The notes under the pieces: model-generated
The model's input: only the letters and a program-made list of their open reading frames with translations
The model's database searches: none
Told to the model about the DNA's origin: nothing
Source of the DNA: an uncultured Chitinophaga sp.
Lineage (GTDB): Bacteria; Bacteroidota; Bacteroidia; Cytophagales; Cyclobacteriaceae
Length of the DNA stretch: 64,000 nucleotides
Reading direction: 5' to 3'
NCBI GenBank assembly: GCA_902168205.1
Contig: CABHOK010000011.1
Span: 434,001 to 498,000, forward strand
Program-made: the position numbers and the translations under genes
Shown: piece by piece, positions 44,538 to 53,177 of the stretch
How positions within the stretch are numbered: the first letter of the stretch is position 1
Layout: every line of letters begins with the position of its first letter

Positions 44538-44621
44538 CTTCAATCTGAAAATACAACGGTAAGGCTATACTAGATTGAAGACAATTTCCGTATTGCCGGC
44601 TTACCGCTATTACGGTTTTTT
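44538..44621 (+). ncRNA. Structured RNA candidate (attenuator-like) before the phosphopantetheinyl transferase
   Basis: Two hairpins lie in the 268-base gap. The first has a perfect nine-pair stem CTTCAATCT/AGATTGAAG (44538-44546 with 44572-44580). The second is terminator-like: CCGTA/TACGG (44588-44592 with 44611-44615) followed by six T residues (44616-44621). CGGTAAG (44557-44563) in the first loop is fully complementary to CTTACCG (44600-44606) in the second loop, allowing a kissing or alternative antiterminator fold. The T run ends 42 bases before the downstream ATG. It is either an attenuated leader or a small RNA ending here. Confidence 0.4.
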
Positions 44622-44663
44622 AAAGAGATCAAGTATATTTATTACATACAGCCCCCATGTAGT

Positions 44664-45296
44664 ATGGTTAAGGTTCTGATTTCGACAGCATCGGAGATCG
44701 CAAAGACAACAGATTTACAATCTGTGAGTAATAAATTAAATATACATTTTTTGAATGATGATGACTACCTCTTTCCTGACAAAATGTTTATCAGCACTAT
44801 AGGACGTTTAATGTTGCAACGCTTATTTGTAGAAGCAAATATAGATGCAGCCGTGTTACAAACTTTACATCGCGGTCCCTATGGTAAATGGCAGCTGTCT
44901 GCTCCGGTAGATTTCAATGTGTCTCATGCAGATGATAAGATTGTCGCTGTATTTTCAGATGAAGGTGTTGTCGGTGTTGATATCGAGAAAGTACGAGACT
45001 TTGCATGGCAAGAGTATAAAGAAAGTTTTTCGCTTGCCGAGTGGACAACTATTTATACTGCAGTATCTCCAGAGGAAATATTTTTTGATTTGTGGACAAA
45101 GAAGGAGAGTATTCTGAAAGCGTATGGGTATGGCTTACAGGTGCCTCTTGCGCAAGTGAGTATTGAGAATACTTTTGGACAAGTCGAAAGCTCCTCCATG
45201 ACCGGTTACTTTCATGAAGTAAAGATACCGGGCTATAAATGCCATGTGTGTACGCAACAACAGACACACCTTCAATCAGATGTATTTGTGCTTTAA
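44664..45296 (+). CDS. Sfp-type 4'-phosphopantetheinyl transferase
   Basis: 210 residues. Sfp-family motifs: VDFNVSHADDKIVAVFS, GVVGVDIEKV with the magnesium-binding Asp and Glu, and FFDLWTKKESILKAYGYGL, the W-x-x-KE(S/A)-x-x-K signature. The enzyme transfers phosphopantetheine from coenzyme A to the serine of carrier proteins. Located 1.3 kb from the PKS, it very probably activates Ser1262 of its ACP. It is preceded by the RNA element at 44538-44621. Confidence 0.9.
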   Translation: MVKVLISTASEIAKTTDLQSVSNKLNIHFLNDDDYLFPDKMFISTIGRLMLQRLFVEANIDAAVLQTLHRGPYGKWQLSAPVDFNVSHADDKIVAVFSDEGVVGVDIEKVRDFAWQEYKESFSLAEWTTIYTAVSPEEIFFDLWTKKESILKAYGYGLQVPLAQVSIENTFGQVESSSMTGYFHEVKIPGYKCHVCTQQQTHLQSDVFVL

Positions 45297-45331
45297 CAAA
45301 TATTGAAGGAGATTATATATAATAGAGACCA

Positions 45332-45898
45332 TCACTGCATATTCCTGCCAAACAGGTTCAGTTCTTCGGTGTTGATCGTGATGTGCTTCTCAAATTGAAA
45401 TTCTAGGCGTCCGAGAAGCTTGATAGAACTGGTGTTGTCCTTTGTAGTGATTGCCAGGATTCGGGGAAGTCCTAAAACATTTTTACCATAAGTCAATACC
45501 TCAGCAGCAGATTCAAAGGCATAGCCGCGACCGGTAAATTTTTGAAGGAAGGCAAAGCCTATATCAGGATCGTCAAGTGTGTCGCGTTTCAGTAATCCAC
45601 ACATACCAACCGGCTCCAGTGTATCTTTCAACGCAACGAGGTATAAGCCGAATCCAAATTTTTCATAGCTCGTCATGGGCCCGTTAATAATATATTGCTC
45701 GGCATCGCGTAGCGTTCTTACTCCGCGATCTCCAATGTACTGAAGCCAGGAAGGCATATTTACCAATTCAAAAATGAAAGGCGCATCATCAGCACATAAT
45801 TTTCGAATGATGAGATTTTCGGTCTGCAGAAGTGTTGTTGTGTTAGAAGCCAATATAAGATCGTGTTTATGTTTCAAGATAAAGATTGTCTCATTCAC
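45332..45898 (-). CDS. GNAT-family N-acetyltransferase (RimJ/RimL type)
   Basis: 188 residues. LQTENLIIRKLCADDAPFIFELVNMPSWLQYIGDRGVRTLRDAEQYI is the usual RimJ/RimL-like start, and FTGRGYAFESAAEVLTYGKNVLGLPRILAITTKDNTSSIKLLGRLEFQFE contains the acetyl-CoA-binding loop RGYAFE and the late Asn. The substrate may be a protein N-terminus or a small molecule. It is convergent with the phosphopantetheinyl transferase. Any link to the polyketide is only positional. The first in-frame Met gives an N-terminus about 20 residues longer than typical; a later start is possible. Confidence 0.85.
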   Translation of the reverse strand: MNETIFILKHKHDLILASNTTTLLQTENLIIRKLCADDAPFIFELVNMPSWLQYIGDRGVRTLRDAEQYIINGPMTSYEKFGFGLYLVALKDTLEPVGMCGLLKRDTLDDPDIGFAFLQKFTGRGYAFESAAEVLTYGKNVLGLPRILAITTKDNTSSIKLLGRLEFQFEKHITINTEELNLFGRNMQ

Positions 45899-46212
45899 AG
45901 CAACTTCTTCTTATTTGGACAATTATATATAGAGGAGGAGAGGTATTATCACGTTATTAATTGCCTTTGCATATAATATATATTTTGAACTCCCATATAT
46001 TTTATGATGGATGATAATTGCATGAATTTACTTTTCTCTCTAAACCTATCAGCATATTTCCACGAAAGCGTTATGAAGAAAATATAGAGTAAAACAGCAA
46101 TTTCGAATAAGCAGGTAACAAATGCTACCGGAAACATAACGATTTCATGGTGTTGTACAGAACGAGTTGAATGTACATTTGATAGAACCCAAAAATAAAA
46201 TTCGTTTTACCC
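45899..46212. other. AT-rich gap with a doubtful minus-strand ORF
   Basis: 314 bases. A 62-codon minus-strand ORF (45949-46137) would encode one N-terminal hydrophobic helix (FPVAFVTCLFEIAVLLYIFFITL) and a basic tail, but I see no start signal or recognisable family. It may be a small membrane protein or chance. Confidence 0.2.
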
Positions 46213-46311
46213 ATGAACGACCTCCGTAGAAAAACTAAGTGGATGTTTGTGCTGGAAGTTCTTATTTATCTCGCAGTAGCGATTTCCATTTCACTGGCCA
46301 TTACGCTATAA
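46213..46311 (+). CDS. Possible 32-residue single-helix membrane protein
   Basis: ATG 46213 to TAA 46309-46311 encodes a basic N-terminus (MNDLRRKTKW) followed by one hydrophobic helix (MFVLEVLIYLAVAISISLAITL), the layout of bacterial small membrane proteins. A strong terminator follows 40 bases downstream (46352-46400) with no other plus-strand gene to explain it, which supports a short transcript here. No family recognised. Confidence 0.4.
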   Translation: MNDLRRKTKWMFVLEVLIYLAVAISISLAITL

Positions 46312-46351
46312 TTCAGCTTGATTTAGCTTCTTTCCTCTAATCTTCCTGTAC

Positions 46352-46400
46352 GGTCTAAGCTTCCTTTTCATCCATTGAAGGGAAGGTTAGATCGTTTTTT
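46352..46400 (+). terminator. Strong intrinsic terminator
   Basis: GGTCTAAGCTTCC (46352-46364) pairs with GGAAGGTTAGATC (46381-46393) over 13 positions with one mismatch and one G-U, with further inner pairing, followed by GTTTTTT. The only plus-strand candidate it could serve is the 32-residue ORF at 46213. Confidence 0.8.
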
Positions 46401-46489
46401 GTTTCTTCCATTTTGAAATCTGTCTTGCTCGTTTGGTGCCCTTTCATTTTCCCCGAATGGTTGTATCTAACCAGTTTGAGTTACCCGGT

Positions 46490-46518
46490 TTTGGCGTGTT
46501 ATTAACAAAATAGGTATG
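46490..46518 (+). promoter_or_regulatory. Candidate Bacteroidota promoter for susC-2
   Basis: TTTG (46490-46493), a 17-base spacer, then TAGGTATG (46511-46518), one mismatch from the TAnnTTTG consensus. The predicted start is near 46525. Confidence 0.3.
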
Positions 46519-46705
46519 GTTTGGAAACATTTTAGACCTCCTGTTAACGTTTGCACCCAAACTCCCTAACAAAAACATACCCTTCAAAAGCCCTTTCCGG
46601 GCCTACATTTACAACAATCGTTTGCAGGAATAATGTCTTGTAATTCGATTGAAATCTGAAATCTAACCTATTGAATAGATGCATACTCGAAACTTTATCC
46701 TGCTA

Positions 46706-46731
46706 AAAAGGGGCATGTCAGATGCCTTTTT
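46706..46731 (+). promoter_or_regulatory. Terminator-like hairpin inside the susC-2 leader
   Basis: GGCAT-GTCAG-ATGCC (46712-46726) followed by five T residues (46727-46731) and preceded by five A residues. If the upstream promoter is real, this would be an early termination site in the leader. Confidence 0.4.
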
Positions 46732-46941
46732 ATGGCTGAGATACCCGGTTCTGAAGTCGGGGCATCCCAACCGCACCTGCTGCAATCCATCGTACGAAAG
46801 AGGTATAGCCATTAGCGTTTTTTCGGTAGAATCTAATCAACCATCATACAGTATGCTAAGCCCGATTCGACTGCGTACGCGATCTTTTTAACCTATCAGA
46901 CACTTGAAATAAAACACAATTACTAAACCAAATTAACACCT

Positions 46942-49900
46942 ATGACAAAAATTTACGGGAAACAATTACGAGTCTTCGTGATGCTGTTTCTGTTAGGAAC
47001 TGTTACCAGCGTGTATGCGCAGAAACAGGTCGTAACGGGAAAGGTTACGGATGCAACCGGCCAGGGAATGCCGGGAGTTAACGTTCTGCTGAAAGGCAGT
47101 ACTGTGGGAACTACCTCTGATAAAGAAGGAAACTTCTCGATCGAGGCTGCTCCTACAGATATACTGGTGCTGTCTTTCATTGGGTATAAATCGCAGGAAC
47201 TTCCGGTGGGCAATCAAACCAATGTCAATGTAGCATTGGAAGAAGATGTAGAAACTCTTTCAGAGATCGTTGTGATTGGTTATGGTGAAGTAAAGAAGAG
47301 TGATCTCACCGGTGCCGTTGCTTCTGTAAAAGGAGAAACATTAACAAAGACACTAACCTCTGGTATAGATCAGGCGTTGATCGGTAGAGTTGCGGGTGTT
47401 TCAGCAGTACAAATGTCTGGACAGCCCGGTGCGAGTGTTTCCATTCGTATACGAGGTACATCCTCTATATATAGTGGTGTTGAACCTCTGTATGTAGTAG
47501 ACGGTGTTCCGCTTTCCGGTAACAACGGAACGGTATATGATATAGGCCTTGGTGCAGTAGGTGGCGGTGGTAAAACAACCTATAGCCCGCTCTCAACCTT
47601 AAACCCGAATGATATAGAGTCTATTGAAGTATTAAAAGATGCATCAGCGACTGCTATATATGGAAACCGTGGATCGAATGGTGTTGTAATCATTACAACA
47701 AAGCGTGGTAAATCTGGTCAGACAAAAGTAAGCTATGAAGGATATTATGGTTTGCAGCAAGTGTCGAGAAGACTTGACATGATGAACCTGCGCGAGTATG
47801 CAGAATTCAGAAATGATTTTGCTGCAGAAACGGCAGGAGAAACTCCTACACCCGAGTTTGCTGATCCTTCCTTATTAGGAGCAGGTACCGATTGGCAGGA
47901 AGAAATATTCCGCACAGCTGCCATGCAAAATCATCAACTTACGTTATCGGGAGGTTCTGATAAAGTACGCTATTCAATGGGCGGTAACTACTTTAATCAG
48001 GATGGTGTTGCGATAGGTTCAAATTTCGAACGCTATCAAATGCGCATAAACCTGGATGCAGATATAGCAAAATGGTTAAAAGTGGGTAACAGCTTATCGA
48101 TAAGCCGCACCGATGAACGCTTAGGACAATTCGATCGTGGTGGTATCATTAACACCGCATTGAAAGCACGTCCGGATGTACCGGCTCGTAATTTTGACGG
48201 AACATTTTCAGGTGGCGAAGGTGAAGGTTCTTTTGTTAGTCCACTAGCCCAGGCGTTGGATAAGAAAAATACTTTGAAGCGCGCACAGATACTCGGCAAC
48301 CTATATGCTGAAGTAAAATTACTTCCTACACTTTCGTTCCGTACAGAGTTCGGTGGTAACGTTGACTTCAGTAATTCATCTTCATGGAACCCTATGTACG
48401 ATTACGGTGGTGGCGCTGTAAATACACAGAACAGTCTCCGCAAGCAGCGTAACATAAATTATTTCTGGCAATTCAAGAACTACGTAACCTATAACAAAAC
48501 ATTCATGAACGATCACAACACAACGTTCATGTTAGGACAGGAAGCTTCCGAGTGGGGTTATGATAATGTGTGGAGCTACTCTGCAGGTTTACCTACGAAC
48601 GATGTACAGTCTATTAATTTAGGAACAACCCTTAACCAACGTGCGGGTGATGCGTATGGAAGCGGAGCGCTGAGTTCATACTTCGGTCGCTTGAACTATA
48701 ATTTCCGCGAGAAGTACTATTTGACATTTACATACCGGGCAGACGGTTCATCTAATTTTGCAGAAGGTAATCGCTGGGGGTACTTCCCATCAGCAGCGTT
48801 GAAATGGAAAATTTCAGGTGAGTCATTCATGAGTGGTGTTGAAAATGTTCTGAACGATCTGAATATTCGTGCAGGTTGGGGTCAAACCGGTAACTCAAAT
48901 GTTAGTGGATATTTATATGGTGCTGCGTTTGACTTGATGCCTACTAATCTTGGTTTAGGTTTCCGTGTGAAGAACCACCCGAATCCTGATCTCACCTGGG
49001 AAACTGCAGAACAAATCGATCTTGGTATAGATGCCGGATTTCTCTCCGGTCGCATTCAGTTGAATGTTGATTTATATAGAAAGCGTGTTAAAGATCTGTT
49101 GAACCCATATCCGCTGCCAGGCTATATGGGAAGTTTAGGAAACCCGGCTATATCGCTGAAAGCTCCATGGACAAACGCTGGTGAAATAGAAAATAAAGGT
49201 TTGGAGATAGCTGTAAAAACAATTAACACAAGAGGTGTATTGCAATGGGAAACCGACTTCAACATAACCTTCAACAGAAACAAACTGGTTGACCTTGGTA
49301 TCAAAGATGCTGCACTGGATGGATTTACCGGTGGTGCAGGAAATATACTTATATCGCGTACCATGAACGGAATGCCATTAGGCGAGTTCTATGGCTATAA
49401 AGTTGTAGGTATATTTAAAGATAAAGCAGATATACTCAACAGTCCTGTACAGTGGGATCCTACCGAAGTAGACTCAAACGGCAACCCTGTATTTGAACGC
49501 AACGGAACCGTATGGCCTGGTGATTTGAAATTTGCTGATATAGATGGTAACGATACCATCGATGTTCGCGACAGAACGTACCTTGGGTCACCTCAGCCTA
49601 AATTTACATTTGGTTTCAACAACACATTCCGCTATAAAGGTTTTGAACTTGAGATATTCCTGGTAGGAAGCTACGGTAACAAAATCTATAACTTCAACAA
49701 ACAAGGTGATGGAAGCGGTATAGCAGATATGCGCAGCGCTTGGAACAACCAGCTTACCGAAGTAACAGGTCGTGCTAAACTTCAGCCGGTAACAGAAGCC
49801 GTTGATGGCTGGTGGAATAATATAGATAATGTGCAGGTTAGTAACGTAGGTACAGATATACCACGTGCCACTAATCAGGATCCGAACCAGAATTCACGTG

Positions 49901-50169
49901 TATCCGATCGCTACATAGAGGATGGATCCTATATCCGTGCACGTAACATCACACTGTCATATACTATACCAGATGTGGTTACCCGCCGGATTAAATTCAG
50001 CCAGTTGAAAGTATATGCACGCGTGCAGAATGCATTCACCATTACAAACTACTCAGGCTACGATCCGGAAGTTGGTCAGGATACCTGGGATCCACTGATC
50101 TATGGTTTGGATAACGGTCGCTATCCTTCACCGAGAACGTATTCACTTGGAGTTATTGCAAATTTCTAA
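46942..50169 (+). CDS. SusC/RagA-family TonB-dependent transporter (second glycan locus)
   Basis: 1075 residues: signal peptide (about 1-27, VYAQ), carboxypeptidase-regulatory-like domain (VVTGKVTDATGQGMPGVNVLLKGSTVGTTSDKEGNF), a TonB-box-like stretch SEIVVIGYGEVKKSDLTGAV, a plug with PLYVVDGVPLSG and SIEVLKDASATAIYGNRGSNGVVIITT, and a beta-barrel ending YSLGVIANF. It pairs with the SusD gene 20 bases downstream. The cargo is an oligosaccharide released by the GH enzymes of this unit; identity is not readable from the sequence. Confidence 0.95.
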   Translation: MTKIYGKQLRVFVMLFLLGTVTSVYAQKQVVTGKVTDATGQGMPGVNVLLKGSTVGTTSDKEGNFSIEAAPTDILVLSFIGYKSQELPVGNQTNVNVALEEDVETLSEIVVIGYGEVKKSDLTGAVASVKGETLTKTLTSGIDQALIGRVAGVSAVQMSGQPGASVSIRIRGTSSIYSGVEPLYVVDGVPLSGNNGTVYDIGLGAVGGGGKTTYSPLSTLNPNDIESIEVLKDASATAIYGNRGSNGVVIITTKRGKSGQTKVSYEGYYGLQQVSRRLDMMNLREYAEFRNDFAAETAGETPTPEFADPSLLGAGTDWQEEIFRTAAMQNHQLTLSGGSDKVRYSMGGNYFNQDGVAIGSNFERYQMRINLDADIAKWLKVGNSLSISRTDERLGQFDRGGIINTALKARPDVPARNFDGTFSGGEGEGSFVSPLAQALDKKNTLKRAQILGNLYAEVKLLPTLSFRTEFGGNVDFSNSSSWNPMYDYGGGAVNTQNSLRKQRNINYFWQFKNYVTYNKTFMNDHNTTFMLGQEASEWGYDNVWSYSAGLPTNDVQSINLGTTLNQRAGDAYGSGALSSYFGRLNYNFREKYYLTFTYRADGSSNFAEGNRWGYFPSAALKWKISGESFMSGVENVLNDLNIRAGWGQTGNSNVSGYLYGAAFDLMPTNLGLGFRVKNHPNPDLTWETAEQIDLGIDAGFLSGRIQLNVDLYRKRVKDLLNPYPLPGYMGSLGNPAISLKAPWTNAGEIENKGLEIAVKTINTRGVLQWETDFNITFNRNKLVDLGIKDAALDGFTGGAGNILISRTMNGMPLGEFYGYKVVGIFKDKADILNSPVQWDPTEVDSNGNPVFERNGTVWPGDLKFADIDGNDTIDVRDRTYLGSPQPKFTFGFNNTFRYKGFELEIFLVGSYGNKIYNFNKQGDGSGIADMRSAWNNQLTEVTGRAKLQPVTEAVDGWWNNIDNVQVSNVGTDIPRATNQDPNQNSRVSDRYIEDGSYIRARNITLSYTIPDVVTRRIKFSQLKVYARVQNAFTITNYSGYDPEVGQDTWDPLIYGLDNGRYPSPRTYSLGVIANF

Positions 50170-50189
50170 AGACCTGAAAAGAATTTAAT

Positions 50190-51920
50190 ATGAAACGATA
50201 TTATAAAACCTTAAGTCTGGTTGCGTTGCTCAGCATCGGGACATTTGGATGTGGTGATGACTTCTTGAATCGTCCGCCACAGGATAGTTACGTAGTAGAT
50301 GAATGGTATCAAACCGATGAACAGCTTGAGCTTGCTGTTAACCCCCTCTATGGAGGTGTTTGGTTTGACTACCAACGTTCATGGCTGAATATAGGCGATG
50401 TTATGGCCGGTAATTTTCACAAAGGTGATGAAGATGCCTTCTATACCTTTAGCGTGAACCAGGCTACATCCGGAATTTCTGATGCCTATAATTCATTGTG
50501 GATGGCTGTGGCATATTCCAACAGTGTTATCGATAACGTGAAAGAACGTGCCGGAGGTAAAGTAACCGAAGCTGCCAAGAACAAAGCGTTAGGTGAAGCA
50601 TTGGTATGGAAGTCTATGGCGTACTTTTACCTGGTAAGAGGCTGGGGCGCAGTTCCGATCATCGAGAGCAATTCAGCGCTCATCACGTCAGGCGAAGCCA
50701 ATACAGTATATCGCAATCGTACCGAAGATGTATATGAGTACATCGTAAGGATGTTAACCTATGCAGCTGATCTGCTTCCGACAACAAACACGGCAGGACG
50801 TATCAATAAGTATGCAGCGTATGGTCTGCTCGCCAAAGTATATTTAACACGGTCGGGCTACACGTCAGCAGGAAACAGCGGAACGCGAAACCAGGCTGAT
50901 CTTGATAAAGCAAAAGAGTATGCTGGAAAAGTTGTGAACGGAAGCGGCCTCGTGCTGGAACCGGAGTATTCAAACCTTTTCAATATCAATGAGACAAAAG
51001 GAAATCGCAATCCTGAAAACCTGATTTCATGGCACTGGATCTCGACTGCTAACTGGGGAACTCAGAATGCTATACAGGCTGACCTTGCTGTACAAACCTT
51101 AACGGGTTTTGGTGATGGCTGGGGAACGTGGTCTGGTCCTTCGGTAGATTTGCAACAATTGTTTGGTGAAGATGCAACGGAGATTGATGCGTCAGATCGC
51201 GTCAACATAGACAAGAGAAGAAAAGCTACCATGATGATGAACAACGATTATTATGCTGATCTGAACCGCGATGGTAAAATGCTTGTGGATGGCCCCGGAG
51301 TAGCTCCTTCTCCTTATGAAGTTGATGGAAAAGGTTTACGGGTATACTGGGATGCTAAAGGAGTATTTGCATCACCCACCGGTGCATGGGCTAGAAAACA
51401 TATTGTTGGGAACAAAGGAGATAATGATGCAGAAGGTGGTGGTCCGATTGACTTCATGAAAACCTCACTCTCTACACATATACTTCGCCTGGCAGATATA
51501 TACCTGGTATACGCTGAAGCCATTCTTGGAAATGCAAGCACAACGGGTGATGGGGAAGCATTGAAAGCTTACAACGCAGTGCGCAGACGTGCTATACCTT
51601 CGCACACGGATGTTACCGAGATTTCATTCGATGAAATTTTTGATGAACGCAGACGCGAGCTGGCCTATGAAGGTGACAACTGGTTTGATTTTGTTCGGTT
51701 ATACTACTACGATGAAGTAAAGGCCGTTCAAAAATTATCGAGTCAGGAGAGAGGATGGTATGGCGGCAATGCTGCAGCTGGAGGTATTACTCTTACTTCC
51801 AAAAGTTATACACCATCAGCCGGTGATTTTGAATTGCCGATTCCGGAAGTAGACATTCTTAAAAATCCAAACCTGACTGCTGATCCGGTAGCGTATGACT
51901 TCAGTAAGCTGGATTTCTAA
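50190..51920 (+). CDS. SusD/RagB-family glycan-binding lipoprotein (second glycan locus)
   Basis: 576 residues. Signal peptide with lipobox TFGC (Cys21) followed by GDDFLNRPPQ, the standard SusD start. Typical helices follow: NSLWMAVAYSNSVIDNV, ALGEALVWKSMAYFYLVRGWGAVPII, INKYAAYGLLAKVYLTRSGY, and the C-terminal THILRLADIYLVYAEAILG and FDEIFDERRRELAYEGDNWFDFVRLYYY. It would form the surface lid of the adjacent SusC. Confidence 0.95.
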   Translation: MKRYYKTLSLVALLSIGTFGCGDDFLNRPPQDSYVVDEWYQTDEQLELAVNPLYGGVWFDYQRSWLNIGDVMAGNFHKGDEDAFYTFSVNQATSGISDAYNSLWMAVAYSNSVIDNVKERAGGKVTEAAKNKALGEALVWKSMAYFYLVRGWGAVPIIESNSALITSGEANTVYRNRTEDVYEYIVRMLTYAADLLPTTNTAGRINKYAAYGLLAKVYLTRSGYTSAGNSGTRNQADLDKAKEYAGKVVNGSGLVLEPEYSNLFNINETKGNRNPENLISWHWISTANWGTQNAIQADLAVQTLTGFGDGWGTWSGPSVDLQQLFGEDATEIDASDRVNIDKRRKATMMMNNDYYADLNRDGKMLVDGPGVAPSPYEVDGKGLRVYWDAKGVFASPTGAWARKHIVGNKGDNDAEGGGPIDFMKTSLSTHILRLADIYLVYAEAILGNASTTGDGEALKAYNAVRRRAIPSHTDVTEISFDEIFDERRRELAYEGDNWFDFVRLYYYDEVKAVQKLSSQERGWYGGNAAAGGITLTSKSYTPSAGDFELPIPEVDILKNPNLTADPVAYDFSKLDF

Positions 51921-51938
51921 TTCATAAATCTTGAATGT

Positions 51939-53087
51939 ATGAAAGTAAAAAGTATAATAATAAATATATGTATAGGGTTGATCTTGTGCTCTGCCTTCAT
52001 CATATCGTGTAGTGAAGACGAGGATAGTCAACCTATAATTACCAACGTGCGGGTTACTGTAAAAGACAGCACGATTACTGCAGGGGAGTTCAACCTCGTA
52101 GTTGCTATACAAGGTAGTGGGCTTGAAGGTGTACAGAAAGTATTGTTCAATGATGTTGAAGCCAATCTGAAGCCGGTATACGTTACGTCTACCAATATTA
52201 TTTGTCCTATACCAGACTCGCCTCCTGGTGAACTTCTCAATAAGATTACCGTAGTAACATCATCCGGTAAATCTGCATCGTATGATTTTACAGTGATCCT
52301 GCCAGAGCCCGTGGTAAGTGGAGTATATAATGAACTCGCGGCACCGGGTGCTGAGAACCGCGTTCTGGGTAACTACTTCTATTTTGTGTCTAAAGTATTG
52401 GTAGGAGACCAGGAAGCTCAGATCACGAAAGTAAATGCAACCGAAATTACCTTTACGATGCCGAGTGGTGATCCTACTGGCAAAACAGTAACAGTAATAT
52501 CTGCTGGCGGGACTGCAACATCAACTTTCATTCTGAACTCTGCCTCCATCGGTAATATGGTTAACTTTGATATACCGGCCACAGGTTGGGGATCCGATGT
52601 ATGTTGGGGAAGTGCCGAACGGGTTGATCCAGCTAATTCAGATCTTGAAGTTTTGAGCGGTCGCTATACCATGATTCGTCAGAGTAATTTACCAAAATCA
52701 GGCTGGCAGGATAACTGGGTAATCTCAACATGCGGTTTTGATTTCGGATTACCGGCCGCCAGCCATGCAACAAAAATGTTCAAGTTTGAGCACTATGTAG
52801 TGGAAACCTGGAAAGCCGGATACTATGAGATCATGATTAAGTCCGATGGTGTAGAGTATAGATACCTGTTTAAGCCGTGGGATTCGGAAGCATACAGAGC
52901 TTCCGGTTATGCCACTTCAGGTTGGAGAACAGCCTATATACCATTGTCTGAGTTCAAATCTGCAGCGGGTGGTCAGATTGCAGATATATCGAAGATCAAC
53001 GACTTCCAGTTTATCTTCAAAACACCAGATGCTGCTATTGATAATTTCTATACTGCTGCTGATAACTTCAGAATCGTAGATAAATGA
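51939..53087 (+). CDS. IPT/TIG-domain surface glycan-binding lipoprotein
   Basis: 382 residues with lipobox IISC (Cys24) followed by SEDEDSQP. Residues of about 33-115 and 120-205 are two IPT/TIG-like Ig domains (VVAIQGSGLEGVQKVLFNDVEANL; VLGNYFYFVSKVLVGDQEAQITKVNATEITFTMP). The C-terminal about 170 residues form a beta-sandwich rich in Trp and Tyr (GWGSDVCWGSAERVDP, EHYVVETWKAGYYEIMIKSDG), the likely carbohydrate-binding module. It is the third gene of the susCD unit, the usual place of a surface glycan-binding protein, and is followed by a hairpin terminator. Confidence 0.85.
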   Translation: MKVKSIIINICIGLILCSAFIISCSEDEDSQPIITNVRVTVKDSTITAGEFNLVVAIQGSGLEGVQKVLFNDVEANLKPVYVTSTNIICPIPDSPPGELLNKITVVTSSGKSASYDFTVILPEPVVSGVYNELAAPGAENRVLGNYFYFVSKVLVGDQEAQITKVNATEITFTMPSGDPTGKTVTVISAGGTATSTFILNSASIGNMVNFDIPATGWGSDVCWGSAERVDPANSDLEVLSGRYTMIRQSNLPKSGWQDNWVISTCGFDFGLPAASHATKMFKFEHYVVETWKAGYYEIMIKSDGVEYRYLFKPWDSEAYRASGYATSGWRTAYIPLSEFKSAAGGQIADISKINDFQFIFKTPDAAIDNFYTAADNFRIVDK

Positions 53088-53112
53088 TGAAGTGTTAATT
53101 GGTTTAGCACTT

Positions 53113-53153
53113 GAAGAGGCTTGTCTTTCTTTGGAAGGACGGCCTCTTCTTAT
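53113..53153 (+). terminator. Hairpin terminator after the glycan-binding protein
   Basis: Perfect GAAGAGGC/GCCTCTTC (53113-53120 with 53142-53149) with inner GTC/GAC pairing; the T run is short. It also rules out use of the ATG at 53121 for the next gene. Confidence 0.65.
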
Positions 53154-53177
53154 TACAGCCCTTTAATAAAATACTTT

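Larger units (their letters stand above)
46401..46941 (+). other. Long leader region before susC-2
   Basis: 541 bases without a convincing gene. A candidate promoter (46490-46518) and a terminator-like hairpin (46712-46731) lie in it. A 70-codon ORF (46679-46891) crosses the hairpin and has no protein-like features. Transcription from the candidate promoter would give a leader of more than 400 bases. Confidence 0.4.

Noticed and set aside
46706-46830. TPP-riboswitch-like box CTGAGATACCC (46736-46746) with a later ACCTG in the susC-2 leader
   Set aside because: The 5' box resembles thiamine riboswitches, but the GAACCTGAT segment and the closing stem are not in the expected places, and a thiamine link to a glycan locus is unlikely.
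46679-46891. 70-codon plus-strand ORF before susC-2
   Set aside because: It crosses the terminator-like hairpin, has no recognisable domain and its composition looks non-coding.
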